Shown in pieces: positions 1-12,701 of a DNA stretch of 64,000 bases. The notes beneath the pieces were generated by a model, which made no database searches, was not told the DNA's origin, and worked only from the letters and a program-made list of their open reading frames with translations. The translations under genes and the position numbers were made by a program. The stretch is from NCBI RefSeq assembly GCF_932294415.1, contig NC_065541.1, positions 49,826,290 through 49,890,289 of the forward strand, given 5' to 3'. The stretch's first letter is position 1. The number at the start of each line of letters is the position of its first letter. Source of the DNA: Quercus robur (Eukaryota; Streptophyta; Magnoliopsida; Fagales; Fagaceae).

Positions 1-676
1 GTAGTGACAATCTCTCCTTTTCAATGCACGGTTCCTAGTACGTGACTAACCAATTAATGTACGAATCCAAGTATGTGACTAACACACCAACTTGAGAAGG
101 ATGTTCGCTGCAAAGTTCTTCAGTTCATTCACACGATAAAGATCAAGAAGCTCCTTGATTACAAAACCCTACGACGTATAAATGCAGCAGCTTCTTCAAA
201 AGAAAGATGAATAAGAGCAAATTGTCTCCGATCACAATATGCTTGCAACAACAAGTGCAACAACCTTAATTATGACGGTCCTTAAAATAATCCTTATATA
301 TGTTTCAGGTTGTAAGAAAAAAAAGCCTAAACACATATACATAGATATGAATGAAATCAGATTTGAAAAATGATTTTCGTAAATCTCGATAGATAGGTTA
401 TCTATCAAGCAGCAGTCAAGCGTCGAGCTAAAATTTCCTTTTAAACCTCAATAGATGCAATCTGTCGAGCTAACTGTTGAGCTTTAAAATACAGCACTTC
501 TTCACTTATTTCTTGAACAGATTTGCATGGCTTTAACTCTTGACTTGAATAACATGATTCTTGAAGACTTAAACTCATCCTAGATCTACCCAATTACAAG
601 TAAAGTACGTTTTGTCAAAGGATTAGCCAATTATAAATGATATATGTTCTTAACATGATTCATATATGTCCTAACA
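1..676 (-). mobile_element. Probable LTR-retrotransposon LTR fragment, cut by the window edge
   Basis: Read on the minus strand, the segment opens at 676 with TGTTAGGACATATATG, a start typical of plant Copia-type LTRs, and runs off the left edge. No coding domain, primer site or second LTR is visible, so the call rests on the end sequence and general texture. It could equally be another dispersed repeat. Confidence 0.35.
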
Positions 677-2767
677 AAATGGATGGTGAGAATAAGGGTT
701 TTTTTTTTTTTTTTTTCGTTTTGTACATGAGATAGTATTACTATTTTAACATTTTTTTTAGGAAAAATCAAACTGAAGGGTATGTTATTTCAAAATTTAT
801 ATGAGGATATTTTGGTATACCAAAAATTGAAAACGAAACAGGGAAATCCTCTTATTAATAGTATAGATGATTCAATAAAGAAATAAAATTAAGTTTTATA
901 ATTATGATTATTCTATAACCTTTATCCTTAGAACCAATTTTGAGTGCAAATCAAAACTAAGATAAACAAAATCAAACATGTTGGATAAATCAAAATTAAA
1001 TAGACTAAGCAAAATGCAATAACTAAATAACCTAGTGAAGCCAGAAACTAGTAAGAAAAAAAAAGTGTGGAAAAGGGAAAAAAATATGAACACAAAATTA
1101 TGAATTTATTGGAATACACACACTATAGGAATTACTTGTCAAAAAAGGCACATCACACGTACACAACATACACTTCTATACATACCAAAAATATAATTAT
1201 CAAATTATTCTCAACCTAAATCGATATCCATAATTTGTAATAACTGAGATTGCCTTAGTAATTCGGGGTTTTGGATGAAAAGGTTTTCGTCAAGGGCCAT
1301 ATATGATAGCTGATTGCAATGTGAAATCGTAGATGTCTTTCCTGGTGAAGAAATATATATAGAAACATATATTTTTCTCCTTTAACTACTAAAGCAAGAC
1401 CAAAGGTCCAAAGGTTTGAAAAGAGATGATGAGTTGAAGAGGAAAAAAGAAAAGGTAAGGGCCCTCACTGGACTCCAGTTGTCGTAGAAGATAATATTGT
1501 GAAGAAATATTGAGAAATAAAGAGAAGAACCTATTTAAGAGAAAAAGTGAGATTTGAAAGGCTAAAATAGATGGAGACAGGAAAATTGGATTTTCCCCAA
1601 CCAAAAAAAACATGGGATGACCTGCGTTACATAGGTGGCCAATTTAACCAACAATCTTTAGTTTCAAAAACTGGTAATTGCTGGATTTTTTAGATAGAAA
1701 TCTTACTCTAGTTTAATACAAGTGTATATATGTGTATGAATCTCCTTTTTGAAGACTCAAACTCCGGCACCCTTACGCCTCCCTCACCCCCCCCCCCCCC
1801 CCTCCCCCCCAACCCACATACCACATGAACTTGGACTTGTAGAGTAACCATCACAACAATGATGCACAATGATGATTGTTGGTTTAGACCTATGATCACC
1901 AATTCAAACTGACAATCATGAAATTTTCACATAATCTTCCCCAAATAGGGATGAGTTGACCTTTTTGGCTAGATATAATTTTCCTACAATTTAGGGGGAT
2001 TTTTGTGGTCCAAAAGATTTTAGAAAAGTCTAAAAATTGACAATAACTAACCAAAACATCCGTGATTTATTTGGACATTAGATTAAAATATAAAATCCTA
2101 ATTGTTCAAAGAAGGCATGCTTCTTGTAAAAAAATGTAGGAGGATCTTCTGAAGAATGATTCTTTTTCAAAGAGGAGGGTACAACTAGGGGATTTCTGAA
2201 ATTTTTTCCTCTTTCTTTCCCATTATTCTTCTTCTATTTTTCCTTGTTTAGAAATTATTCAAGCTTGAAAAGAAAATAGGTAACTAGTTCCTAGTTCCTA
2301 CTTTAGAAATTAAGTCAAGTTTGCAAAGAAAATAGGTAACTAGGCAAACTATACGTAACGTCTAAATTTGATTTGAAACTTCTTCTTTTTTTGTCATGAG
2401 TTGGATGATGGAAAGTTATGTTTATGGTGTCTTGTTCAAGCCTCCTTGAATATTTTGAGAATTATATGATTGTTGTTAATGTTGCATGTTAGTTTTAATT
2501 TAAATATATATTTTTTGATAATTCAAAAGTTGGGGAGAGGAAATTTGAGTCAATGACATATTCCTTGAAAACATCAAGAATTGTTAGTGAAATAACATGA
2601 TGGACTCTTAACAATTTCAATTTATAGTTATTATGCAAGATGCCTAGTTTAGGTTTCATATTTAACATATTTAGGCCTAGATTTTTCATTGTTATTCAAT
2701 TATATGGATGATTAGAATTAGGGCTTTCTTATTGATATATATATATAGAGAGAGAGAGAGAGTTAAA
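677..2767. other. AT-rich spacer, no gene seen
   Basis: Only short chance frames occur here. A C-rich run near 1788-1810 makes the glycine-rich minus-strand frame around 1708-1902. A (GA)n microsatellite lies at about 2747-2761, just before the MITE. Confidence 0.6.
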
Positions 2768-3071
2768 GTTACACCACTCAATATTTTTTAATTGGATACG
2801 AATATTGACAAATCCACCGTTAGATTACATTATCTTTATATAATCTCCATGCTTGCAAAATTTCAAGATGATCAAAGATTAATAGTCATGTCATCAATCA
2901 ATTGTTAAAATTCAAGTTTTTATAGTTTAAAAGATGAGTTATGGATCAAATGGAAAATAACATCCAATTGATATGAAAATTGGTATGCATGTTAAGAATA
3001 TATAGAACATATAATTCAACGGTTAGATTTTCAAAAAGTTAATTCAATAACAAGTTATTGAGTGGTGTAAC
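2768..3071 (+). mobile_element. MITE, copy 1 of a three-copy family
   Basis: The segment is bounded by perfect 16-bp inverted repeats, GTTACACCACTCAATA at 2768 and its complement ending at 3071. The interior (for example the AATTCAACGGTTAGATTT stretch) matches the interior of the elements at 11312-11706 and, inverted, 37956-38336. It is about 304 bp and non-coding, so it must be mobilised by another element's transposase. This copy lacks the outer ends seen in the other two, so it is a shorter subtype or has different boundaries. Confidence 0.7.
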
Positions 3072-3108
3072 ATTACTTAGAGTTATAACAAGTGTAACTT
3101 GAACCCAA

Positions 3109-3157
<49 letters not shown>

Positions 3158-3181
3158 TTTAGATTGGTACAAACTTTGGGA

Positions 3182-3220
<39 letters not shown>

Positions 3221-4010
3221 AATAATAAGGCCTAAATGCAAAAACACCTTCTAGGACTTTAATTATTCCTTTTAACTCTTGAGATTTTTATATACACCAA
3301 ATTGACCCATGTGATTAAAATTTGTTAGCTTTTTTAGATGAAAATAAATCACATGATCATTACATGAGCAGAGTTACAAATTTGTTAGCGCATGAGTCTT
3401 CTTAATGTAGTCACATGATGGTCACATAATTTTTAGTCAAAAATCGTGTATGTTCTAATAAGTAATATTGTTTACTAAATAAATAAATAAATTTTAAATT
3501 TTAAAATATACTATAAATTATGGCCAACTTTTGAATTTGACAAAGGGGGATATAATTGATACCCCCATTTTGAAATTGTTGTTTAACCTTACATTATCGA
3601 CAAAAACATAATTTTACAATGAAAGGGCAAAATCAACATTTTAACCGTTGGATAAATAAGATCTTAAGTAAAAACAAAATCATAAGTCTTAACAATCAAA
3701 ACGAAATATCTAGTTCTTATGTTAGACCTTCAGATTAAAAGATCACGCCATCACTACTTTTCAATGGTTAATATACATTCTCATGATTAGGATTAGCTAC
3801 ATGTAATTATCAGTGATTAATTATGATTGATTCTTATAATTGGTTTTGAGACTAGCTATGATAGAATTTTTTTTTTTTTTTTTTTTTTTTTGAGAAACTG
3901 TGATAGTATAATTCTAACAGAATTAATTTGTCATAATTGAAGTTTCATCAGGTTGCTACCTTCCAAGCACCAAAAATTAAATTCAAGAAACAATTATGAA
4001 CATTAGAAAA
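3072..4010. repeat. Microsatellite-rich spacer
   Basis: Contains (TA)n running into (TG)n at about 3112-3157, (AAT)n at about 3186-3215 with AAAT repeats after it, and a T-run at about 3867-3890. No gene is seen. Confidence 0.6.
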
Positions 4011-4130
4011 GAATTTATTTACTTTTCACATGCATAGCTGATTGCACTATCTGAAGCAGTAATACTAATAATATAACCCAAGGGGAAAATAAATAAATAA
4101 AAAAGCTAGAAAAAGCAGAGAAATGAAGCA

Positions 4131-4739
4131 CTAAGTATCTAAACCATACTTCTCCGACGATCCCTTCCAACTACTGGACACGCTCCACTGGTCGGAGTTA
4201 GCCGCCGACGGGACCCCATTTCCGCACTTCGCCACCGTCCTTACGCTCTCAATCAACGCCTCAGTGCGAGACTCCTGTGACAAAATCTCAGACAACTGCT
4301 CAGGGCTAATCACCAGCTTCACCTTCCACACCCCACTGCTATTATACCTCGGTACAACTTCTGGGTCCGAGAACCGCTTCATGATCCCTTGGTTATCACA
4401 TGAAGACATGCGGTACGGCGTGGTTACATTGATAGACGAAGAAGAAGACATGTTGTTGTTGTTGTTGGTGGCTGTGTCAGATTGCTTGGCGTTGGTGTTG
4501 TTGTGTTTGTACGGGTTGAGAGGGAGGAGATAGTATAGTTGTCCCACATGGAGTTCTTCGTTGTGGAGAAGTGGCTGTGCAAAGAGGTCTCGGCTTCGGA
4601 ATATGGCGTGGCCTGGGAACTCGTTTGTTATGCACTCTACGGTGATGGGTGCGTAGAGTTCCATGATGCCACCACTTGAGGTTATTACCTTCACCATCTC
4701 TTCCATTCCACCAAACCCTTTAAACACACAATTCCCCAT
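4131..4739 (-). CDS. DUF4228/PADRE-domain protein
   Basis: A single-exon frame of 202 residues. It begins MGNCVFKGFGG; Gly2 with Cys4 is the usual N-myristoylation/palmitoylation signal, so membrane attachment is expected. Residues ~15-80 hold the DUF4228 core: a beta-rich stretch with GGIMELYAPITVECI, a FPGHAIFRS segment, then LHVGQLYYLLPL, which is the family's most recognisable motif. A low-complexity Asn/Ser/Thr linker (~83-110) leads to a second conserved block, VWKVKLVISPEQLSEILSQ (~138-156), and a polar tail. Members are plant-specific and often stress- or pathogen-induced; no biochemical activity is established. On the minus strand an AATAAA-like signal lies about 115 bp past the stop (near 4013-4018). 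The start is the only plausible one, and MGN fits the family. Family assignment is confident; the exact orthologue is unknown. Confidence 0.88.
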   Translation of the reverse strand: MGNCVFKGFGGMEEMVKVITSSGGIMELYAPITVECITNEFPGHAIFRSRDLFAQPLLHNEELHVGQLYYLLPLNPYKHNNTNAKQSDTATNNNNNMSSSSSINVTTPYRMSSCDNQGIMKRFSDPEVVPRYNSSGVWKVKLVISPEQLSEILSQESRTEALIESVRTVAKCGNGVPSAANSDQWSVSSSWKGSSEKYGLDT

Positions 4740-5090
4740 TGATAATTGAACAAAGCTTGTTATACTTTCTCCAAAGAAAGATCGATGGTGGATGGATTAA
4801 AAGAAAGACTCAAAGACTGATATTACGCGGAATATTAGAAGATTGTTGTGAGAACATAAATTATGAGGTAACTGTGAGAAGGGTATTTCTTGAGGGTTTC
4901 TTGTGAGGCCATTACCAGCCGACACAAGTATCCCTTTCTTTGTAATCTAAAAGACCTTCACGGGGGTTTTTTGGGTGTTGTGGCCCCACCTTTTCTATAC
5001 TAGGATGCATGGCACATGGACCGTTTGATAATCACAATCACGACAAATTTGAGAGAGGGTGGCAACCTATGGTAATAGGAAATAGGCATC
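4740..5090 (-). promoter_or_regulatory. Upstream region of the DUF4228 gene
   Basis: This segment directly precedes the start codon and should hold the 5' UTR and core promoter. I could not place a convincing TATA box or start site. Confidence 0.3.
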
Positions 5091-5092
5091 AA

Positions 5093-5190
5093 CGCGCCCA
5101 TGACCATGTGTGAGAATCAGGGGACTCAAACCAAGACCAAAGTTTTATAGGCCTAAAGCATTGCCGCTAGACTACTTATCGATTTGGTTG
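5093..5190 (-). mobile_element. Possible tRNA-derived SINE fragment
   Basis: Read on the minus strand, an A-box-like TAGTCTAGCGGCAATGC is followed about 35 bp later by a B-box-like GGTTTGAGTCC, one base from the consensus GGTTCGAnTCC. No A-tail or target duplication was recognised. It may be a decayed SINE or a chance match. Confidence 0.3.
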
Positions 5191-8100
5191 ATTAAATATA
5201 TTAGGACTGATACAACATTACTTTTTATTTTTTATTTATTTATGAGTGAATAACTTTTAATTCAAGTGAAAATTAATATAATAAAACAACAAAACATACA
5301 ACATTATCTAGAATTATTATTTACATTATTTTTATTATAAACCAATTGTAATAGGCTATTTTAAATTTTTAGAGGAAAAAAAATTAGGAAGTATATTGCG
5401 TATTTAAATATATGATTTACAATCATAGTTTTCATTTATGCACCATTGTTTTAATAAGGTGAAAGTTGAAGTTAAAGGTGATATATGAGTTATTTTAAAA
5501 CTACAACATTTACTACACATTATTATAACTATCTTATGTGATACTTATAATAAATTGTGTATTATTTTTATATAAACCTGTCATTTTTTTATACTACTCA
5601 AAATCTATCACCTCACATTTGTCGTAAAATAAATTGTGATCTCATTATATATGACTTCGAATTTCTACTTTTGTAGGTACAGTGCATTGGTCAACGATTT
5701 TGGAGGGCAGATGAGAATTTGACCATACTGGTGTGGATCATGATGGACATGGGGTTGATGGTCAATTGGCAACATCATGTGTCCACAACTTTTTTTTTGT
5801 CTTTGCTTTAAAAAGTGGACCCACTTTTTGGGTCGACTCTCGCTTAAAAAGAAGGGATAAATTAGACTTTTACGGGTTGGAGGGGCCTACCATTGATTTC
5901 GATGTGCGGATCTGTAATCGTGTGCCAGAAGAGAAGAGCTATAAATGGACAAGACAATAGTAAACGGCACACGACGCCGTTTATTAACCCATCTGGAAAC
6001 CCAATATTGAGTTTAGAGTTCTGTATTCAGTGTATCGGACAAGCTAGGAGAGAATAGTGCAGGAGGAGATACTGATTAATCTTAACAATAATACTACAAC
6101 ACGCTCAATTTCACAACTTGTTAATTTATGCAATAGTAAGTGATGAATCAAAAATTGTGAATCCATATAAACAAAAGTAGACAAAAAGTTTTAACCATTT
6201 ACAATCACGCACATTAATATATTGTGAAATTGAGTATAGAAATAAATGTGTCCCTAAAGTTCTTCATCCTAATGACAATGAAAGCTCAACAATTTCCTTT
6301 GTCCCATTTCTTTAGATACCAAATCCGGGGATTAGGCTTAGGCAATAATCAATAATGTCCTTTCCCAGCAACCTCTGATGAATCTTGTTCCGGCCCATAT
6401 GCAGGGCATAACCTACGACCTTGGGGTCACCATACCCCACTGAGCAGATGGGTCAGGTGACTTGTCCAAATTCTTTAGCAAATCATGGGGCAATTACAAT
6501 ATAATTCAGTGCTAGCAATAATTGAGACTTTTTATTTTCCCCTAGCTTTTTATTTTGTTGAGGGGAGAAAAAAAAAAAACTATATATTCCACACCGAACA
6601 CAAGCTTCATTGATTTTGGTATTTCACATGTTTGATATATTTGTATGGGAATCCCTATTAACGTATTGTGTGTATGTATGAACTATGAAACACTCTAGGT
6701 ATACATATTGCAGTCTCCTTATTATGAGGCCCCCACCGTCACTTAGTGCTTTCGGTGACACTCAAGTTTATTTTGAATCCATGTTCTTTGTTTGTAATGA
6801 TGTTTTGATCAGAAAAATACATAAAAATAGTTTTGGGATGGCTGGACCTAGCTAGCACGGGGTGAAGAGGAATATATTTGTTAACAACAATAGAACTTTA
6901 GATTACCGTTTGAGATTTTGAGTACATGACAAGAGGGTTAAAAGGAATCTATATTCCATAATTACATTGGCGTTTTAAGCATCATTTCTTACGAGATGGT
7001 GCTTTCAACTCAGTACAACGTCAAATTAGACACCATTCATTATGTCTATTTTAGGCTGTAAAAATAAAGTTGAGCAAAAAGGATAATGCTAAAAACACAA
7101 CAGTAACAACAAAAATCGTAATTTTTTTTTTCCCATAAAGTGTTGATAAAGTTTGTTAGGATTAAAACAATATTATTTTAACATTATTTCATCACTCATA
7201 TTACTTTTATTATACACTAATCACGTAGGTCATGATAGTAATTATGAAAAATATCATAAAATTTTTATGCTCATTTTGTAATAGTTTTCTTTAACCCTAA
7301 TGAACACTGCAATTAGTTGATCCATGATAGATTGGATTTTCATCTATTCCCACGACCACTATCGGTTTGAACCATGTCCTTTCGCTATAATTTTAAAATT
7401 CTAGGTCGAATGAAGAAGAAGCCTTTTGCAACCACTTAGAAATTTTATATTAAACGTAATGCCTCTAAAATCTACAAAGGGACTAGGTCGTGGAAGTTAT
7501 GTGTAACACAAACCTAATGGGCGACATAGTATGATTTGGTTGTCTAAGATTCGAAACACTACTTTTTTTGTTTGGCCAGAGATTTGACCCGAGAAAGAAG
7601 ATCAAAAAGCAAAGTTTCGGCCAAGTGCAACTAATAATAAAATAAATTTAAAAAAAAAATCTGTTAATTATATATAGATGGAAAAAGCAAAACTGTGCAC
7701 CTTGCTACAAAAGTTGCTGTTTCATTAAATTATATTATTATATATGGTAATAATAGTGCATATGTTGGAATATCACCTTCATAAAGATGTTTTTTTTTTT
7801 TTTTAAGGGACTTTGGAAAGAAGAAGAGAAAAGTGGGCAAGTGCAACTACTTAAAAATTTGCTGTTAATCATATATAGATGGGAAAAGCATAAAAGTACG
7901 CCTTATCAAAAAATTATCATTTCTTGAAGCTAAAGATGAGAAATAACCGTGAATTTATATTCTTTTGCACAAATTTTTCACACATTCATATATAATATTT
8001 ACAATTACATGTGTTGTTATACACATTTTAAAAGTGAAAGGTAATTTCACATTTAAAACGTAAAAGGTAAATATATACAAAATATATTAAATAAGTTATA

Positions 8101-8960
8101 TGGGATAATCATTACTCATGTTATGATTTTCACTTTTGAAAAAATAAGTAAAAACATTTTTAAAAAAGAAAGAGGCTTGAAAAGAAGAAGTCAAAATGAG
8201 TTTGGCAAATTATTAAGTAGCATGGCCGTTCCCATCCCGAAAAATTGCGTGACGTCTCCCTCATTCGGCCCATGTTTCACATCTTTTAATATCACCATCA
8301 TGAACTTGATTGAAATACATGAAGATCCAAAAACCAAAACAAATATATGCGGATATGATAATTTTGAAGAAGTCTACGTAATTACAATCTTAGAAAGTGG
8401 GACCATCTTTAAATGCATGAGATTAGATATGTCTTAAAATGGCTGCTTGTTTATCTCTACAAATATCCATCTCCTATTTTACATTAATTAAACAAAATAT
8501 GACTGGTTGTTCATTCATGCATTAACAAGAACAAAATCAGATGATGGTTTTGTGATTGTGAGTAATCTTAAGAGAAATAATATATAAACAATTTTTTTTA
8601 TATAGACTACGAACTATATATTTAAAAACTTAGATATTTAAAAAAAAATTAAAAATTAAAAACCATGTACTAGAAACCACATATCAAATACTTGAAATTC
8701 TGAACCCGTTTGATAAAAGATTTTTAATAATATTATTTAAATTTTATAAAAATACATGTAAATAAAAAAAATACATAAAAATACGTCATTCTTTTCATAT
8801 TTCAAATGAGCTCTATTTTCATGCTGCTGATTGACAAGAATTTTGTCAAATTGGTTACGTCAACCTTAACCATGTATTTCTTGTGGGCCGCATGCGTATT
8901 TATTACGGTGTTGGTTACGGTTTTAAAAAATGACATAAGCACACTCACATCCACATAAAA
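5191..8960. other. Spacer, no convincing gene
   Basis: AT-rich DNA with only short isolated frames (5733-5960 and 8123-8437) that show no domain or splice context. A diverged direct repeat is visible: a block around 7600-7735 with TGTTAATTATATATAGATGG recurs around 7840-7925. Confidence 0.5.
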
Positions 8961-9046
8961 TATATTGATTGAGAGCAATCCGAGAGAGTAGAGAGAGAGA
9001 GCTAAAGCTAGAGCTAGAGCTAGAACTAAAGAGAAATAGAATAGTA

Positions 9047-9283
9047 ATGGGAAACTTTTTTGGGCGAAAAAAAGGGGTGCATCCAGTGGACCAAGCTGAT
9101 GGAATAAGAGTCCCATCGAGCTACTTAAGAATTAGAGTGCGAATGAGTAAGAGGAAACTCAAGGAGATGATGGCTCAAGTGGATTTAACCCAAGGTAACT
9201 CAGACTTAGGTGGCTTGATCATGCAAGAGTGCTTGGAAGGTAGGTTAAACGCTCGTGCTCTTTTCTATGGGATTGAGTTTTAA
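9047..9283 (+). CDS. Small MGN-type protein, DUF4228-like C-terminal block
   Basis: A 78-residue single-exon frame. The frame is open from 8969, but the start at 9047 is preferred: it gives MGNFFGRKKG, a myristoylation-type N-terminus with a basic patch, and the upstream codons only encode a (GA)n/(GAGCTA)n leader. The body reads RVPSSYLRIRVRMSKRKLKEMMAQ, then LGGLIMQECLEGRLNAR. That resembles the second conserved block of DUF4228/PADRE proteins (V+V.MSK..L.E.M, then LG.LI.ECL.G+) without the first block. It may be a short family member, a truncated duplicate of the type at 4131-4739, or an unrelated plant protein. Purine-rich leader repeats sit immediately upstream. Confidence 0.55.
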   Translation: MGNFFGRKKGVHPVDQADGIRVPSSYLRIRVRMSKRKLKEMMAQVDLTQGNSDLGGLIMQECLEGRLNARALFYGIEF

Positions 9284-10358
9284 TTAACAAAGAAAAGTAC
9301 TGTGATTGTAAGTTAACAAAATAAGAATTGTTCAATGGTTTAAGTTCTGTTTATATTTTATATATGCACGTATGTGACGTGTGTGTGTCTGTGATTATAT
9401 ATTGTGTAGAGAGAGATTTATAGATTATATATTAATATGAGATTTTAGTTAGGGTGGAACCAAAATAAAAATTTTATTGTATTGTATTGTATTGTATTGT
9501 ATTGTTGTGTGTTCATCTTCTTTAAGGGATTATATTGATTGTTTTACTTTGGCAAAGCAAAATTGTATCACCTGCGCAGTAGAAGAAGTTCTCATATTGC
9601 TTAAGTGTACGTGCAGGTTTTTTTAAAAAAAATTTATGGAACTATAGATTTTTTATTTTATTTTATAATTTGATACTTACAAAATTGGTTGATGGCAATT
9701 TGAACCATGAAAGTTTCCACTATAAAGCACTGTTTTTTTTTTGGATGAATGAACTATAAAGCTCTGTTAAAACTATATAGTCGGTGTTTGCGTAAATAAA
9801 ATTATAAAAAATACATAATTAGAAAAACAAACGGTTCTTTCAGACCAAAGGTTGATCAGTTGGTCCAACTTCCACCGTTCGCTCTAGGTATGCATAATTT
9901 AGGGTGCATGATCAAATTAGAGGCTCGAAATCTGTTGAGAATTTCTTCGTCAATATAGGCATAATGAAGTTGTGAGGTCCATGGGCTTACAATCCAGTAG
10001 CAACCTTCTCCCTATCCTTTATTGCAGATTTGATAATCCCTTCTTTAAAGATAGAATTAATAATTTGAAGCATAAGTTAGGCCCAAATTCTTTTCTTTTC
10101 TTTTTTTAATTGTCAGAAACAGTAATTTTTTTTTCATATCAAGAATGAGAAAACTAGGTTACATCTGCAGTCACTTCAGAGTCTATGATGGTTGGAGTCC
10201 AAGTTACAAAATCATTCACAAATTGGGCATATCGTCGGCCCAAATTCAATTGAGTGTGTTAGAGAGCACAAAACTTATTACAACTGGTTTATATTCCTTG
10301 AATACGCACAAGTGCAATTAAAAAAAAACCAATTAATATATATATATACACACACACA
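9284..10358. repeat. Spacer with a (TATTG)6 microsatellite
   Basis: Six TATTG units run from about 9475 to 9504, some 190 bp past the small MGN gene and possibly within its 3' UTR. The rest is AT-rich with no gene seen. A (TA)n(CA)n run ends at 10358, next to the following transposon. Confidence 0.5.
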
Positions 10359-12581
10359 AGGACGGAGCTATTGTTGGACGTAGGAGGCAGTGGCCCCTAG
10401 ATTTTTAAAAAAAAAAATTAGTATATATATAATATATTATTTTTAGCAATTTGTTTCAATAAAATTGCACTTTGCCCCCCTCAACAATATTATTGATATT
10501 TTTTAAATCTATAAAAAAAAAATATAGCCCAACAACAAAAATTAAGCCCAAACAAAAACCCAAAACAAACACAGGCAAAAAAAATATTCAAAACCGATTC
10601 TAACTAAAAGGGGATTTCTAAGCCAACTTACAGCAAGACACACATATAATAAAAGGAAAAAAGAAGGGGATTTCTAAGCCACTAAAAAAAATAAAAATAA
10701 AAATAAAAAAACCTAACTTACGGTAGAAGACCTCAGAACTGAGAAATTGGGCAACGGCACGACAACAGAACAACAGTGTAGCAGAAGTAAAGGTAGACCA
10801 ATGCATCACACCTGACGCCACTGGCCAGCACCAGTCCACCGCAGCAATCAGCACCACCCAAACCTAGTAACATTTTTTTCCTCTCTCATATCTGAATCTC
10901 TTATACTTGGTTAGTTGGTTGATTAACTTAGATTTAATCATATGTGTTGACAGTGTTGTGAAGAAAATTGAAAGAGAGACAAAGCTCAGAGACTCCACCA
11001 CATCCAAAAATAGAAGAAGAGATTAGAAAGAAAGAGTCAAAAAGAGAGAGGTAGACTCTAACTCCATCTTTGAACTTTCTCTTTCAATCTTTAATAAGGC
11101 CTAAATTCTTCTTCTTCTTTTTTTATAATAAATGGTGGTCAAGTGGTGTCTTGTCTCTATTCTAGTAACTAACAACAGTGAATTATGTAAAACAAAACAA
11201 TGCCTATCACTGGTGGCTCTACATAGGGTCCAGGGTGAACCTGTGACCACTCTCGCCTATAAAAAATTAATATTATTATGTATAAATTTTAAAAATTTAT
11301 GATTTATTTTAGATAAAATTTGGCAATAAACTTGGTTGTAAGGTAAGGCTACAATTCCATTCAATATTTTTTTTTATTGGTTGTGAATTTAATAAATCCA
11401 CCATTTAATTATATTTTCTTCTTTTATCCTTCATACTTGTAAAATTTCAAGAAAATCAAAAATCAATAATTATGTCATCAATCAAATGTTTAAATTTTGA
11501 GTTTTTGCAATCTAAAATTATACACAAAAAATAAGTTTATAATTGAATAGTAAATAACATCCGATTGACTTGAAACTACATGTATTTTAAGAACATAGAG
11601 AACATGCAATTCAACGGTTAGATTTGCAAAATATGTAGCAATGTTAATTTGTTTAGTGAGAGTTGTAGTTTTGTGCTACAACTTAGTTTGTAGCCAAATT
11701 TTGTCCTTAAACTTTAGTCCCCTTAACAATATATTAAATCCTTACATAAATTATAAAAAATAAAAAAAGTCGAAGAAAAATTTTATTTAACTAAAATTTT
11801 AAAAGAGATGTAGCTTGTAACATTAATAATGAGATTATCATATAACGATTTCAAAATAAGAAAATTCGTAGAAGGAAATTATAAGACTTTATGTGTTTGT
11901 ATGTGGGTGTTTGTGTGTGTGTGTGTGTGTGTTTTTTGTTGTCAATATATAAAATTCTCCTTTTATTATATTTTTACAATTTAAGTTTCTTAATGATCAC
12001 CTTCAAAAGCATTTCTGGAGCCGCCATTGATGCCTATGTGATGTTCTGACAGTTCTATGCATTTTATTGTAGATTTGTAGTTTTGTTTGTTATTGTTTTT
12101 GTCTATTAGTGTCTTTTAAAAAATTAAAGAGATTTTTTTAAGGTAAATAATTAAAGAAATTATTTGCAACTTTAAAATTTATTGGTTATTTGTTGACTAC
12201 TTGTGTGCATAGTGCTTATCTATTGTGTGTAATGGTTGTAGATTTTTGACCATATAATGACATGATAATTTCAAATTATATTTTATTTATAGATTATGAA
12301 AAAGTCAACTACCATATTTGATTTTTTCAAAAAATAAGCTTCAAATGATTTAGAAGTTAATACTAGTGGTGCAACATTGTCAACTACTAATGTTAAGGAA
12401 AATCCTAATGTCCAATTTTCATAAATAATTGCATCGTAATATCTTAAAAAACAATAATTTTGTGTATTTTTCTTTGGTAATGGTTTATTAAATGAATGTT
12501 TATTTGGAGTTTCAAATTTTTTTTTTTTTTTTTGTTTATACTTTTACCCCCTAACTCTAAGTCCTAGTGGCTCCGTCCCTA
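10359..12581 (+). mobile_element. Remnant of a hAT-type DNA transposon
   Basis: The left end AAGGACGGAGCTATTG and right end GTGGCTCCGTCCCTA are inverted relatives of each other. Near the right end, at about 12295-12420, a short plus-strand reading begins MKKSTTIFDFFKK. That resembles the start of the plant TTF/ZMYM1-like hAT transposases (M.K...I.SFFK followed by an acidic/polar stretch). It has a stop after 13 codons and the catalytic part is absent, so the copy is a defective leftover. A 395-bp MITE lies inside it. Both flanks carry a (TA)n(CA)n microsatellite, which blurs the target duplication. Confidence 0.55.
11312..11706 (+). mobile_element. MITE, copy 2, nested in the hAT remnant
   Basis: The terminal inverted repeats are GATAAAATTTGGCAATAAAC on the left and the complement of GGACAAAATTTGGCTAC on the right. 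The interior matches the MITEs at 2768-3071 and, inverted, 37956-38336. Non-coding. Because it lies within 10359-12581 it inserted after that element. Confidence 0.7.
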
Positions 12582-12701
12582 TATATATATACACACACAA
12601 AACTTGTGTGTGGAGGGTTGGTGAAACTTTTCCATCTAATAAGCAATCAACTATATACATTCATCCAATCAAAAAAATAAAATTAAAAAATTGTATACAT
12701 T

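Noticed and set aside
1708-1902. Gly-rich minus-strand frame
   Set aside because: Produced by a C-run at ~1788-1810.
8123-8437. 104-codon plus-strand frame
   Set aside because: AT-rich, no domain, no coding bias or splice context.
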